A DNA stretch of 64,000 bases from Simplicispira psychrophila DSM 11588 (GTDB taxonomy: Bacteria; Pseudomonadota; Gammaproteobacteria; Burkholderiales; Burkholderiaceae_C). Every line of letters begins with the position of its first letter. The stretch's first letter is position 1. The stretch lies in the NCBI RefSeq assembly GCF_000688255.1, contig NZ_JHYS01000011.1, positions 48,169 through 112,168 of the forward strand, in the 5' to 3' direction. The notes beneath the pieces were generated by a model that was given only the letters and a program-made list of their open reading frames with translations, did not search any database and was not told the origin of the DNA. Positions 10,171-18,817 of the stretch are shown here, piece after piece. Made by a program: the position numbers and the translations under genes.

Positions 10171-10253
10171 AATCAATAGGCGCATTAGAAATCTATCACC
10201 AGCGACACATGGGCGCTGCGGCCCGGTTTGCGGGTCGCAGACGCCGTAGCGCT

Positions 10254-11114
10254 TCAAGGCTGGACGCGCGCAGGGACGGCGTTTTTGGCTTGGGTCCGGG
10301 CCTCGTCAATGTTGGCTTGGGTGGTTTCGGCATCGGCTGAGCCGGGCTCCAGCACGGTCAACAGCTTTTCCCATTGCTCTGCGGCGCCGGCAAAGTCTGA
10401 GCGCTGGTAAGCCTCAACGCCGGACATCATCAGGGCGCTGGGGTGGAGCGGATCGATGGCCAGCGCCTGTTCGATCAGCTGCATCGGCCGGCCGGCCATG
10501 CGGTTGTCAGCACGTTGCGCCAGCACTTCGGCAAAGTCGGTCAGCAGATCGGGATTCTGGTTGATCACGTCGCCGGCTTTGTTGAAGGCGTCTGCGGCTT
10601 CTTCCAAGCGCCCCATCACGCTGTAGGAGCGCGCCAGCATGGCCCAGCCTTCGCGGTTTTCTGGGTTGGCCTGCAAACGCGCAGCCAGTGCCTTGACCAT
10701 TTCTTCGACCTTTTGCTGGTTTACGGTCTGGGCCTTGACCGGGTCCAGGGCCGCCGGGTTGCCCAGCGCCCAGTAGGTGGCGGCGGACAGCAGCGGCAGC
10801 AGGACGATCAGTGCACCGGCGGTGCGTCGCGGGCTCCACAGAGATGCAGGGCTGGCAGAAACAGCCGCCTGCGGCTCGGCGGTGTCGTCGAGCAGGCGCA
10901 GCTGCAATTCGTCGCGCGTCGCTTCATGGTCGGCCGGGCTGATGGCACCGTGCGCCAAGTCTTTGTCCAGGGCCTCGAGTTGTTCGCGGTAAATGGCAGC
11001 ATTCAGGCGCTGGCTGGAGACACCCTGGCGGGTGTGGCTACGCAACAGCGGACGCACCACCCAGGCGGTGACAAGCAGCGTCAGAAGGGCGGCAAGGGCA
11101 ATGAAAACGCTCAT
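10254..11114 (-). CDS. ccmI: Cytochrome c maturation protein CcmI
   Basis: Membrane-anchored chaperone that holds apocytochrome c for heme ligation by the CcmF/H complex. The 286-residue product has two N-terminal membrane helices (residues about 2-22 and 95-115) enclosing a cytoplasmic loop with the conserved LNAAIYREQLEALDKDL motif, followed by a periplasmic domain with tetratricopeptide-like helices (PENREGWAMLARSYSVMGRL; LAIDPLHPSALMMSGVEAYQ). It is shorter than the roughly 400-residue enterobacterial or rhizobial forms because the C-terminal part is compact. It is the last gene of the ccm operon, and its start overlaps the ccmH stop by four bases. Confidence 0.9.
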   Translation of the reverse strand: MSVFIALAALLTLLVTAWVVRPLLRSHTRQGVSSQRLNAAIYREQLEALDKDLAHGAISPADHEATRDELQLRLLDDTAEPQAAVSASPASLWSPRRTAGALIVLLPLLSAATYWALGNPAALDPVKAQTVNQQKVEEMVKALAARLQANPENREGWAMLARSYSVMGRLEEAADAFNKAGDVINQNPDLLTDFAEVLAQRADNRMAGRPMQLIEQALAIDPLHPSALMMSGVEAYQRSDFAGAAEQWEKLLTVLEPGSADAETTQANIDEARTQAKNAVPARVQP

Positions 11115-11575
11115 AAGGGCTCTTCCGGGTCATCAAGAAGGGAGCGCGCCTTGGCGCGCTGGGCGTCGTTCAGCACCGGTGCTGCGGTGTTGCGGCTGTG
11201 GCGGGCCATGCGTACTAGCGTCACCAGAGCGCCAATCAGCAAGACGAACGGGCCCAGCCAGAGCAGCCAGGTGACGGGGTTGAAGGGCGGTCGGTAGCGC
11301 ACATAGTCGCCATAGCGGCTGACCATGAAGTCCATGATTTCGGCGTCGGTCTTGTCGGCTTTGATCAGGGTACGGATTTCGCGGCGCAAGTCCAGTGCCA
11401 AGTCGGCGCGCGAGGCGGCCAAAGATTCGTTCTGGCAAACCAGACAACGCAGTTCTTCGGAGATGCCGATCAGGCGTTTTTCAACCACCGGGTCTTCGGC
11501 CAGAAGCGGTGCTTCGGCCGCGTAGGCGGTCAGGGCGCATTGCAGCGCCAGCAGCAGTGCCAGCCAGAATTTCAT
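11111..11575 (-). CDS. ccmH: Cytochrome c maturation protein CcmH
   Basis: Thiol-disulfide protein that keeps or resolves apocytochrome cysteines during c-type heme attachment. The 154-residue protein has a signal peptide (residues 1-20), the diagnostic LRCLVCQN motif with the redox pair C44 and C47, the family stretch IRTLIKADKTDAEIMDFMVS, YGDYVRYRPPFNP, and one C-terminal membrane span (about 100-120). Both ends overlap neighbours through ATGA junctions (ccmG upstream, ccmI downstream). Confidence 0.95.
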   Translation of the reverse strand: MKFWLALLLALQCALTAYAAEAPLLAEDPVVEKRLIGISEELRCLVCQNESLAASRADLALDLRREIRTLIKADKTDAEIMDFMVSRYGDYVRYRPPFNPVTWLLWLGPFVLLIGALVTLVRMARHSRNTAAPVLNDAQRAKARSLLDDPEEPL

Positions 11576-12096
11576 TTTTGCAGCTCTTTGATCAAGGGCA
11601 GGATGTGATCGCGCAGGGCTTCTTCGGTAATGGGGCCGATCTGCTTGAAGCGGATCTTTCCTGCCTTGTCGATGAGGAAGGTTTCAGGGACGCCATAGAC
11701 GCCAAAATCAATGCCGATGCGCCCATCGCGGTCGATAACGGCCAGTTGGTAGGGGTTGCCGTGGCGTGCCAGCCACTTCAGACCGTCTTCGGGGACGTCT
11801 TTGTAGTCCAGGCCGATGAGGGGTACGGCGTTGGTCTTGGCCAAGTCCATCAGTACCGGGTGTTCCTGGCGGCAGGCGGTGCACCATGAAGCCCAGACGT
11901 TCAGCAGCCAGACTTGGCCCAGCATGTCTTTGCCAGAAAACTGTTTATCGGGTTGGGCCAAAACGGGACCAGAAAAGGTGGGCGCCGGTTTGTCGATCAA
12001 GGGCGATGGCACGACACGGGGGTCGCGCGTCAGGCCAATCGCCAAAAACACCACCAGCACCAAAAACAGGCCGAGTGGAATCAGCGCTTTCTTCAT
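11572..12096 (-). CDS. ccmG: Thiol:disulfide interchange protein CcmG/DsbE
   Basis: Periplasmic, membrane-anchored thioredoxin-like protein that reduces apocytochrome or CcmH disulfides. Starting at ATG 12096 (MKKALIPLGLFLVLVVFLAI) it is 174 residues, the usual size. The single N-terminal span is at residues 4-21. The redox centre is WASWCTACRQEHP, with C72 and C75; the dipeptide between them (Thr-Ala) differs from the more common Glu-Pro or Val-Thr. The GVYGVPETFLIDKAG cis-proline loop near the C-terminus is intact. The start overlaps the ccmF stop (ATGA), so the longer upstream open frame is not used. Confidence 0.95.
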   Translation of the reverse strand: MKKALIPLGLFLVLVVFLAIGLTRDPRVVPSPLIDKPAPTFSGPVLAQPDKQFSGKDMLGQVWLLNVWASWCTACRQEHPVLMDLAKTNAVPLIGLDYKDVPEDGLKWLARHGNPYQLAVIDRDGRIGIDFGVYGVPETFLIDKAGKIRFKQIGPITEEALRDHILPLIKELQK

Positions 12097-14084
12097 GCGG
12101 TCACTCCCTCCGCCAACGGTGTCAAGGGTGCTTGGTGGGCAGTCGCGGCAGCGATAGCCGTGCGTTTTTTGCGATAGCGGCGATCCAGTGCCGCCATGCC
12201 GCCGCCCAAGGCCATCATCAGCGCGCCGCCCCAAATCCAATTGATAAACGGCTTGTGGTAGACGCGCATCGCCCAGGCCGGGTTGTCGCCACCTTCCAAG
12301 CGCTCGCCCAGCGAGACGTAGACGTCGCGCGTCAGGCCGCTGTCGATGGCGGCTTCGGTCATCGGCATGGTCGAGGAGAAGTAGGTGCGCTTTTCGGGGC
12401 GCAGCACTTTGAGTACCTTGTCGCCTTGGATCAGCTCGACGTCACCAATATCGGCTTGGTAGTTGGGGCCTGGCGCTTGGCGAATGCCGGTCAGGCGGAA
12501 GGTGTAGCCACCGACTTCGACGGTATCGCCGATCACCATGCGCACGTCTTTTTCCGTCTGGTAGCCGGTCACCATGGTGATGCCAACGGCGGTCACGGCA
12601 ATGCCGATATGCGCCAAGTGCATGCCCCAGAATGACACTGGGGTGGATTGCCAGCGCACGGTGTCACGCACTTGCTGGTATATCTGCAAGAAGGACGAGA
12701 GCACGATCCACAAGCCCAAGCTCAGGCCCATGGCGGTCAGGGCCGACCAGCTGCCGGCCAGCAACGGCAGGCAGCAACCCAGCAGCACCGACAAGGCGGC
12801 GACAAAACGCAATTTCTTTAGAAGCTCCGGTATGCTGTCGTTCTTCCAGCGGGCAAAAGAGCCCACCACCATGAACACCAGCACCGGCACCATGATGGGC
12901 ACGAAGACCGCGTTGAAGTAGGGCGGCCCGACGGACAGCTTGCCTAGGTTGAGCGCATCGATCAGCAGCGGATACACCGTACCCAACAGCACGGTGGCCG
13001 CAGCAGTGGCCAGCAGGACGTTGTTGGCCAGCAAAAATGATTCACGCGAAACCAGGGCAAAGGCGCCGCTAGAGCGCACTTTGCTGGCGCGCAGGGCAAA
13101 CAGCGTCAGCGAGCCACCCACCACGGCGAACAAGAACAACAAGATGAAAATGCCGCGCTTGGGATCAACCGCAAAGGCGTGCACCGAGGTCAGGACGCCT
13201 GAGCGCACCAGGAAGGTGCCCAGCAGGCTGAGCGAAAACGCGGTGATCGCCAGCACGATGGTCCAGTTGCGAAATAACCCGCGTTTTTCGGTCACCGCCA
13301 GCGAGTGGATCAGCGCCGTGCCCACCAGCCAGGGCAGGAAGGACGCATTTTCGACTGGATCCCAAAACCACCAGCCGCCCCAGCCCAGTTCGTAGTAAGC
13401 CCACCAGGAGCCCAGGGCAATGCCAAGGGTCAAAAATATCCAGGCGGCGGTCGCCCAGGGACGCGACCAGCGTGCCCACGCGGCATCCAGCCGGCCATTG
13501 AGCAAGGCGGCAATGGCAAAGGCAAAAGGCACGGCAAAACCGACATAGCCCATATAGAGCATGGGCGGGTGAAACACCAGCCCCGGATCTTGCAGCAGAG
13601 GGTTCAAGTCTTTGCCGTCGGCCGGGATGTCGCCCAGGCGCAGGAACGGGTTGGAGGTAACCAGCATGAACAGCAAAAAGCCGGCGGCGATCAGGCTCAG
13701 AATGCCGAGCACGCGCGACACCATGGCGTCGGGCAGCTGGCGCGAGAAGAACGACACGCCCACCATCCAGCAAGTCAGCATGAAATGCCACAGCAACAGC
13801 GAGCCTTCGTGTCCGCCCCAGACGCCGGCAATGCGGTAGATACCGGGCAGCTTGGAATTGGAGTGCTGCGCGACGTAAGCGACAGAAAAATCGTTGGTAT
13901 AGAAAGCGTAGGTCAGGCACCCAAAGGCCAGCGCCGTGAGCAACCACAGCGCCTGGGTGCCAGGCCGGGTGAAGGCCATCCAGTCGCTGCGCCCGGTTTG
14001 GCCGCCAATGATGCTCAGGGTGCCCAGCGCCAGCGCGACGAAGAGCGACAGGATCAGGGAGAAATGTCCAATTTCGGGAATCAT
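12093..14084 (-). CDS. ccmF: Heme lyase subunit CcmF
   Basis: Large integral membrane component of the cytochrome c heme ligation complex; it takes heme from CcmE and attaches it to apocytochromes with CcmH/CcmI. 663 residues, the normal family length, with about 15 membrane spans. The WWD heme-handling signature is present (WGGWWFWDPVENASFLPW at about residue 235), along with the preceding GGHEGSLLLWHF and LVGTALIHSLAVTEKRG motifs. It begins two bases after the ccmE stop and its own stop overlaps ccmG. All hallmarks of an active protein are intact. Confidence 0.97.
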   Translation of the reverse strand: MIPEIGHFSLILSLFVALALGTLSIIGGQTGRSDWMAFTRPGTQALWLLTALAFGCLTYAFYTNDFSVAYVAQHSNSKLPGIYRIAGVWGGHEGSLLLWHFMLTCWMVGVSFFSRQLPDAMVSRVLGILSLIAAGFLLFMLVTSNPFLRLGDIPADGKDLNPLLQDPGLVFHPPMLYMGYVGFAVPFAFAIAALLNGRLDAAWARWSRPWATAAWIFLTLGIALGSWWAYYELGWGGWWFWDPVENASFLPWLVGTALIHSLAVTEKRGLFRNWTIVLAITAFSLSLLGTFLVRSGVLTSVHAFAVDPKRGIFILLFLFAVVGGSLTLFALRASKVRSSGAFALVSRESFLLANNVLLATAAATVLLGTVYPLLIDALNLGKLSVGPPYFNAVFVPIMVPVLVFMVVGSFARWKNDSIPELLKKLRFVAALSVLLGCCLPLLAGSWSALTAMGLSLGLWIVLSSFLQIYQQVRDTVRWQSTPVSFWGMHLAHIGIAVTAVGITMVTGYQTEKDVRMVIGDTVEVGGYTFRLTGIRQAPGPNYQADIGDVELIQGDKVLKVLRPEKRTYFSSTMPMTEAAIDSGLTRDVYVSLGERLEGGDNPAWAMRVYHKPFINWIWGGALMMALGGGMAALDRRYRKKRTAIAAATAHQAPLTPLAEGVTA

Positions 14085-14086
14085 GG

Positions 14087-14524
14087 CTACTTCAAGGTTT
14101 TGATGGTCTGTTGGGCCTGATCGACCGCATGTTGCGCTTCGGGCGGCATGTAGTTTTCATCGTGTTTGGCCAGCACTTCAGTGGCCATGAAGTGGCCGTC
14201 GTCCCCCAGCTTGCCCTGGGCCACCACACCTTTGCCTTCGCGAAACAGGTCGGGCAAGATGCCGGTGTAGCTCACGCGCACGTCTTGCGCGGTATCGGTC
14301 ACCAGAAAGGTGACGGTCAGGTCCTTGCGCTGCACCGAGCCGTCTTTGACCATGCCGCCAACCCGGAAGGTACGGTTTTTCGGCGCTTCCCCTGAAGTGA
14401 CCTGGCTTGGGCTAAAGAAAAAAACCAGGTTGCTCTGAAAGGCGTTGAGCACTAGGTAGGCAGACAAGGACACGGCGGCAATGCCACCCAAAATGATGGC
14501 GGCGCGTTTGTGGCGGGGTTTCAT
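14087..14524 (-). CDS. ccmE: Heme chaperone CcmE
   Basis: Periplasmic heme chaperone that binds heme covalently and ferries it from CcmC to CcmF. I chose ATG at 14524 ([14 protein letters not shown]) because AAAGG lies 9 bases upstream; a TTG two codons earlier is too close to that site. The 145-residue protein has an N-terminal membrane anchor (residues 8-27), the [12 protein letters not shown] strand region, [18 protein letters not shown], and the heme-binding HDENY at residues 121-125 (covalent His121, axial Tyr125). A short charged tail follows. Fits the tightly packed ccm order. Confidence 0.96.
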   Translation of the reverse strand: MKPRHKRAAIILGGIAAVSLSAYLVLNAFQSNLVFFFSPSQVTSGEAPKNRTFRVGGMVKDGSVQRKDLTVTFLVTDTAQDVRVSYTGILPDLFREGKGVVAQGKLGDDGHFMATEVLAKHDENYMPPEAQHAVDQAQQTIKTLK

Positions 14525-14536
14525 GTGCAAAGACCT

Positions 14537-14710
14537 TTAAAGACTGCGCGGGGGAAGTTCGCTGCGCAACTCACTCAGCACTTCCTTGCGGCGGCTGCGG
14601 ATCAGCAGTGACTCGACCAGCATCACAAGGGCGGTGGCGCCAAAGCTGCCCCAGACATACAGGGCGTAGCCGCCCATGGCAAAAAACTCGGAAGCACTAT
14701 TCCACTGCAT
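14537..14710 (-). CDS. ccmD: Heme exporter protein CcmD
   Basis: Small membrane protein that helps release holo-CcmE from the CcmABC complex. With ATG at 14710 (MQWNSASEFFAMGGYALYVW) it is 57 residues. It has one hydrophobic span (GGYALYVWGSFGATALVMLV) and then a basic/acidic cytoplasmic tail (RSRRKEVLSELRSEL), the standard CcmD layout. It overlaps the end of ccmC by 14 bases. The longer open frame upstream reads into ccmC and is not family-like. Confidence 0.92.
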   Translation of the reverse strand: MQWNSASEFFAMGGYALYVWGSFGATALVMLVESLLIRSRRKEVLSELRSELPPRSL

Positions 14711-15437
14711 TTTTGACCCACTCGGTATGGCGTTCACGGTCCAGGATGATGTTGCGCACCCGTGCCAGCACGGCAGCGATGGCGTACATCCAGAAAGCGG
14801 CCACCATGAGCAACATGCCCCACAACATGGGCGCCGCCATCGAGGGTGCGCTGTTCAAAGAGACAGAGGCGCCTTGGTGCAAAGTGTTCCACCAGATCAC
14901 AGAAAAATAGATGATGGGGACGTTCACCACACCGACCAGCGCCAGCACGGCACCGGCTTTGTCGGCGCGGCGCGGATCGTCAATGCTCGATTGCAGCGCA
15001 AGAAAACCCAGGTAGAGGAACAGCAAGATCAGTTCAGAGGTGAGCCGTGCATCCCACACCCACCAGGTGCCCCACATCGGCTTGCCCCATAAGGCGCCGG
15101 TGATCAACGATAAAAAAGCAAACAGGGCGCCGGTTGGCGCCAGTGCCGAGGCCAACATGCCCGACAAGCGGGTATTGAAAGCCAGCCCGATGCCGGCCCA
15201 GGCGGCCATCACGATATAGATGAACATCGATATCTGTGATGCCGGAACATGCACAAAAATGATGCGATAGCCTTGGCCCTGCTGCGCATCCACTGGAGCG
15301 ACAAAGAAGGAAATCCACAATCCGATGGCCATCAGCAAAGCTGCGAGGGCGGCAAACCAGGGCCACAAGCGCCCCGCCAGAAAGTAGAAGTTTTGCGGAG
15401 ACGAGTATTTGAACCAGTGAACGGCGCGCGTTTTCAT
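14697..15437 (-). CDS. ccmC: Heme transporter/handling protein CcmC
   Basis: Six-span inner-membrane protein that loads heme onto CcmE. 246 residues, normal length. It carries the periplasmic tryptophan-rich WWD motif (GTWWVWDARLTSELILLFLY), the flanking family block GYRIIFVHVPASQISMFIY, and the SVSLNSAPSMAAPMLWGMLL stretch near the last spans. Its start overlaps the ccmB stop (ATGA at 15434-15437). Confidence 0.96.
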   Translation of the reverse strand: MKTRAVHWFKYSSPQNFYFLAGRLWPWFAALAALLMAIGLWISFFVAPVDAQQGQGYRIIFVHVPASQISMFIYIVMAAWAGIGLAFNTRLSGMLASALAPTGALFAFLSLITGALWGKPMWGTWWVWDARLTSELILLFLYLGFLALQSSIDDPRRADKAGAVLALVGVVNVPIIYFSVIWWNTLHQGASVSLNSAPSMAAPMLWGMLLMVAAFWMYAIAAVLARVRNIILDRERHTEWVKNAVE

Positions 15438-16132
15438 TCCAGGGAGATTTTCAAGGCTGCCGTGGTGGCAAAGGGAGCAAAAAACAAGGAGAGTACGAGC
15501 AGTGCCGCCAGCAGGGAGAGGTGTCCGCCAGCGCCGAGACCGGCGGCATCGGCTTCCACCGCGCCAGCACCAAAAATGAGTACCGGAATGTAGAGCGGCA
15601 ATATTAGCAACGATAGCAATACCCCCGCTCCACGCACGCCTAGGGTCAGGGCCGCGCCGATGCCGCCAATCAGGCTCAGTGTCGGCGTGCCCAGAAGCAA
15701 GGACAGCATTAAAATGCCGAGCGCGCGAGCATCCAAGCCAAATTGCAATCCTAAAATCGGTGCCATCAGCACCAGCGGCAGACCCGACAAGAGGAAATGG
15801 GACAGCGCCTTGGCGGCGGCCAGTATCGGTAACGGCGTGGCAGAAAGCACCATTTGTTCCAGTGAGCCATCGGCATAGTCGGTGGCAAACAGACGCTGCA
15901 GCGAGAGCATGGCCGCCAGCAAGGCGCTAACCCACAACACGCCCGGTGCCATCCGTAGCAACAGTGCCGATTCGGGTCCCACCCCCAGCGGAAAAAGGCT
16001 GGCGATGACGACGAAAAAAACCAGCGGTGTCAGAACCTCTCCTTTTTGACGCAGCGCCAGCGAAACCTCGCGCCGCAGAACCGCGAGCATGACGGCACCG
16101 GCGTTTATCGACTTGACTTGAATCAATTTCAC
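15434..16132 (-). CDS. ccmB: Heme exporter protein CcmB
   Basis: Integral membrane subunit of the CcmAB ABC complex that powers release of holo-CcmE. I favour the GTG start at 16132 because it overlaps the ccmA stop (GTGA) and a GGAG lies 8 bases upstream, giving 232 residues. ATG at 16090 (MLAVLRREVSLALRQKGEVL), closer to the usual family N-terminus, is the alternative (218 residues). Six hydrophobic segments are visible, with FFVVIASLFPLGVGPE early and FATDYADGSLEQMVLSATPL, a strongly conserved CcmB block, in the middle. Confidence 0.94.
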   Translation of the reverse strand: MKLIQVKSINAGAVMLAVLRREVSLALRQKGEVLTPLVFFVVIASLFPLGVGPESALLLRMAPGVLWVSALLAAMLSLQRLFATDYADGSLEQMVLSATPLPILAAAKALSHFLLSGLPLVLMAPILGLQFGLDARALGILMLSLLLGTPTLSLIGGIGAALTLGVRGAGVLLSLLILPLYIPVLIFGAGAVEADAAGLGAGGHLSLLAALLVLSLFFAPFATTAALKISLE

Positions 16133-16791
16133 GCTGTCAGCTCCAGGATTTGTGCGGGCACGCCACCGATGTCCACGTCTTGGTGGCTGGTCAAGACAGC
16201 CATCCCACCCGTGGACAAATGCTGTGCAATCAGCTCGGCCAAGAACCGAATGCCAGCGTGGTCCATAGCCACAAAGGGTTCATCCAGCACCCACAGCCGG
16301 GCAGGGCTCAAGGCCAGCCGCGACAATGCGACACGTCGTTTTTGACCTTGCGAGAGGTAGCGCACCAATTGATGACCACGGCCGCCCACGCCAAACCGCT
16401 GCAAAAGTTCGATGACGTGTGCCTCTTGTGGCATGAAGCCTCCCAGCGCCGAGGAGAACGCCAGGTTTTCCTGGATAGTCATGGACTCTTGCAGGGCATT
16501 CAGATGCCCCAGATAGCACAAATCACGGCGAAAGGCCTCAGGGGCGCTGTGGATGGATGCGCCATTCCAGAGAATCTCGCCCGACTCGACCGGTGCTAAG
16601 CCACAGACCATGCGCAAAAGACTGGTTTTACCAACACCATTAGCACCCACGATGTGGAGCCAGCTTCCGGACTGCACTGTGCAATCAACCCCCTGAAAGA
16701 GCGGGCGGCCTCCTTTACTGCAACCGAGATCGTGGAAGGCCAGTGTCGGTTTAACGTTCAATTCTTGGTGTCCTGAGGGAAAGGGGGCCAT
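16129..16791 (-). CDS. ccmA: Heme exporter ATP-binding protein CcmA
   Basis: ABC-type ATPase of the cytochrome c maturation system. The 220-residue protein has Walker A VGANGVGKTSLLRM, the ABC signature LSQGQKRR, Walker B LWVLDEPFVAMD and the H-loop LTSHQD. ATG at 16791 is the only ATG; a TTG at 16761 (giving MNVKPTLAFHDLGC) preceded by AGGA would match the usual CcmA N-terminus better and is a real alternative. First gene of ccmABCDEFGHI, divergent from nirS across 243 bases, so both systems could share regulatory DNA. Confidence 0.95.
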   Translation of the reverse strand: MAPFPSGHQELNVKPTLAFHDLGCSKGGRPLFQGVDCTVQSGSWLHIVGANGVGKTSLLRMVCGLAPVESGEILWNGASIHSAPEAFRRDLCYLGHLNALQESMTIQENLAFSSALGGFMPQEAHVIELLQRFGVGGRGHQLVRYLSQGQKRRVALSRLALSPARLWVLDEPFVAMDHAGIRFLAELIAQHLSTGGMAVLTSHQDVDIGGVPAQILELTA

Positions 16792-16898
16792 CTTAAGGCG
16801 AGTACCCCTCGCTGGAGGAGATGGAGTGAAAGGTTGTTGTGGTGTTTTATACGTTTGAAAGTGTGTTGTTGTTTTTTATAGTCATATGGAATGATCAT

Positions 16899-16912
16899 TT
16901 AACTTGGATCAA
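16899..16912 (+). promoter_or_regulatory. FNR/Dnr-like box upstream of nirS
   Basis: TTAACTTGGATCAA fits the CRP/FNR-superfamily pattern TTGAT-N4-ATCAA, with the right half-site perfect and the left half-site TTAAC deviating at two positions, as is common for Dnr/Nnr sites. It lies 122 bases upstream of the nirS ATG at 17035. A centre at -41.5 would put transcription start near 16947 with a leader of about 88 bases. Function is inferred. Confidence 0.55.
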
Positions 16913-17034
16913 GGACTACACGGATCAGCCCCACTGACAATGGGCCTACTCGAAACGATCTGTTGCAGCCGTCGCCGAGTTTGATCTCCGCCGTTGATGG
17001 CGGGTTGGTTGCAAAAAACTATGGAGTAAACACG

Positions 17035-18723
17035 ATGACATTTCCCCGCCTTTCCGCCATCGCAGCAGTTGTGATGCTGACGGGTCTTGCCGGCCACGTC
17101 GTGGCACAAGAACAGAATTCCCAAGCGCCTGCAATGACGGTGACTGAAAAGGAAGCCGCGAAGAAGATTTATTTTGAGCGTTGTGCCGGTTGCCACGGCG
17201 TGTTGCGCAAGGGCGCCACGGGCAAGAATTTGGAACCCCATTGGACGAAGACCGATAAGGACGGCAAGACCACTGAAGGCGGCACGCTCGCTTTAGGTCA
17301 GTCGCGCCTGGAAAAAATCATCGGCTACGGTACCGATGGCGGTATGGTCAACTTTGACGACATTTTGACCAAAGAAGAATTGTCCTTAATGGCCAAGTAC
17401 ATCCAGAACACACCGGATGTGCCACCAGAGTTCGGCCTTAAGGATCAGCTGGCTTCCTGGAAGGTCTTGGTTGAGGTGAAGGATCGCCCGACCAAGCAGA
17501 TGAACAAGTACAACCTGAATAACATGTTCTCGGTCACCCTGCGTGACACCGGTGAAGTCGCCCTGATCGACGGTGATACCAAGGAAATCCGCAGCATCGT
17601 CAAGACCGGCTATGCAGTGCATATTTCCCGCATGTCCGCTTCGGGCCGTTACGTTTACGTGATCGGTCGCGATGGTCGGGTGTCGTTGATCGACCTGTGG
17701 ATGGAAAAGCCAGCCGTCGTGGCTGAAGTCAAGATCGCGTTCGATGCGCGCTCAATTGATACCTCCAAGTTCAAGGGCTTTGAAGACAAGTACGCCATTG
17801 CTGGCGGCTACTGGCCACCGCAGTACACCATCATGGAAGGCGATACGCTGAAGCCGCTGAAGGTGGTTTCTACCCGTGGCGTTACCGTTGACGGCGACTA
17901 CCATCCTGAGCCACGTGTGGCATCCATCGTTTCTTCGTTCATCAAGCCTGAGTGGGTTGTTAACGTGAAGGAAACCGGCCAAATCTTGATGGTCGATTAT
18001 TCCGACATCGAAAACCTGAAGACGACCACCATCGGATCGGCCAAGTTCCTGCACGACGGCGGCTGGGATGCTTCCAAGCGCTACTTCTTGGTGGCGGCCA
18101 ACGCTTCCAACAAGATCGCTGCGGTCGATACCAAGACCGGCAAATTGGCCGCGCTGGTAGATGTTGCCAAGCTCCCGCACCCCGGTCGCGGCGCCAACTT
18201 CACGCACCCCACTTTTGGTCCCGTCTGGGCAACAGGCCACTTGGGCGCCGACGTGCTGACCCTGATCAGCACGGCATCGGACGAAGCCAAGAACGCGAAG
18301 TACAAGAAGTACAACTGGACTGTGGTTCAGGAAGTCAAGCACGTCCCCGGCAACTTGTTCGTCAAGACGCACCCCAAATCGCAGAACTTGTGGGCTGACT
18401 CGGCACAGAACCCAGACAAGGACACCGCAGAGTCGGTATCGGTCTGGAAGCTGAGCGATCTGTCCAAGCCATACAAGATTCTCCACGTCGCCAAAGACTC
18501 GGGCCTGCCTGAGACCAAGGCAGTGCGCCGCGCAGTACACCCTGAATACAGCGCTGACGGCACCGAAGTGTGGATCTCGCTGTGGGGCGGCAAGACCGAC
18601 CAGTCCGCTATCGTGGTGTATGACGACAAGACTCTGACACTGAAGAAAGTGATCACCGATCCGAAGATGATTACGCCTACCGGCAAATTCAACGTGTACA
18701 ACACGCAACACGACATTTATTGA
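17035..18723 (+). CDS. nirS: Cytochrome cd1 nitrite reductase NirS
   Basis: Periplasmic dissimilatory nitrite reductase that reduces nitrite to nitric oxide using heme c and heme d1. ATG at 17035 has GGAG 8 bases upstream. The 562-residue precursor has a signal peptide (cleavage about residue 24, HVVA-QEQ). The heme c domain has RCAGCHGVLRKGATGKNL with C50, C53 and H54. The eight-bladed propeller contains TGYAVHISRMSASGRYVYVI, YHPEPRVASI and HPGRGANFTHPTFGPVWATG, where the d1-site histidines of the family lie, and ends with TPTGKFNVYNTQHDIY as in Pseudomonas NirS. All recognisable catalytic blocks are intact. nirT and nirB follow on the same strand. No genes for d1-heme synthesis are in the window, so activity depends on another locus. 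Confidence 0.96.
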   Translation: MTFPRLSAIAAVVMLTGLAGHVVAQEQNSQAPAMTVTEKEAAKKIYFERCAGCHGVLRKGATGKNLEPHWTKTDKDGKTTEGGTLALGQSRLEKIIGYGTDGGMVNFDDILTKEELSLMAKYIQNTPDVPPEFGLKDQLASWKVLVEVKDRPTKQMNKYNLNNMFSVTLRDTGEVALIDGDTKEIRSIVKTGYAVHISRMSASGRYVYVIGRDGRVSLIDLWMEKPAVVAEVKIAFDARSIDTSKFKGFEDKYAIAGGYWPPQYTIMEGDTLKPLKVVSTRGVTVDGDYHPEPRVASIVSSFIKPEWVVNVKETGQILMVDYSDIENLKTTTIGSAKFLHDGGWDASKRYFLVAANASNKIAAVDTKTGKLAALVDVAKLPHPGRGANFTHPTFGPVWATGHLGADVLTLISTASDEAKNAKYKKYNWTVVQEVKHVPGNLFVKTHPKSQNLWADSAQNPDKDTAESVSVWKLSDLSKPYKILHVAKDSGLPETKAVRRAVHPEYSADGTEVWISLWGGKTDQSAIVVYDDKTLTLKKVITDPKMITPTGKFNVYNTQHDIY

Positions 18724-18748
18724 TTAGTAGCGTTGAGGTGAGATAAGA

Positions 18749-18774
18749 GATGAAGAGGCCTTGGCCTCTTCATC
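18749..18774 (+). terminator. Hairpin between nirS and nirT
   Basis: GATGAAGAGGC (18749-18759), loop CTTG, GCCTCTTCATC (18764-18774): an 11-bp perfect stem 25 bases after the nirS stop. The following bases (TTGTGTATC) are a poor U-tract, so partial termination or 3'-end protection of the nirS message is more likely than a full stop. Confidence 0.6.
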
Positions 18775-18817
18775 TTGTGTATCTCCAATACGGTTTGAAT
18801 GAAGTTCGGAGAACACG

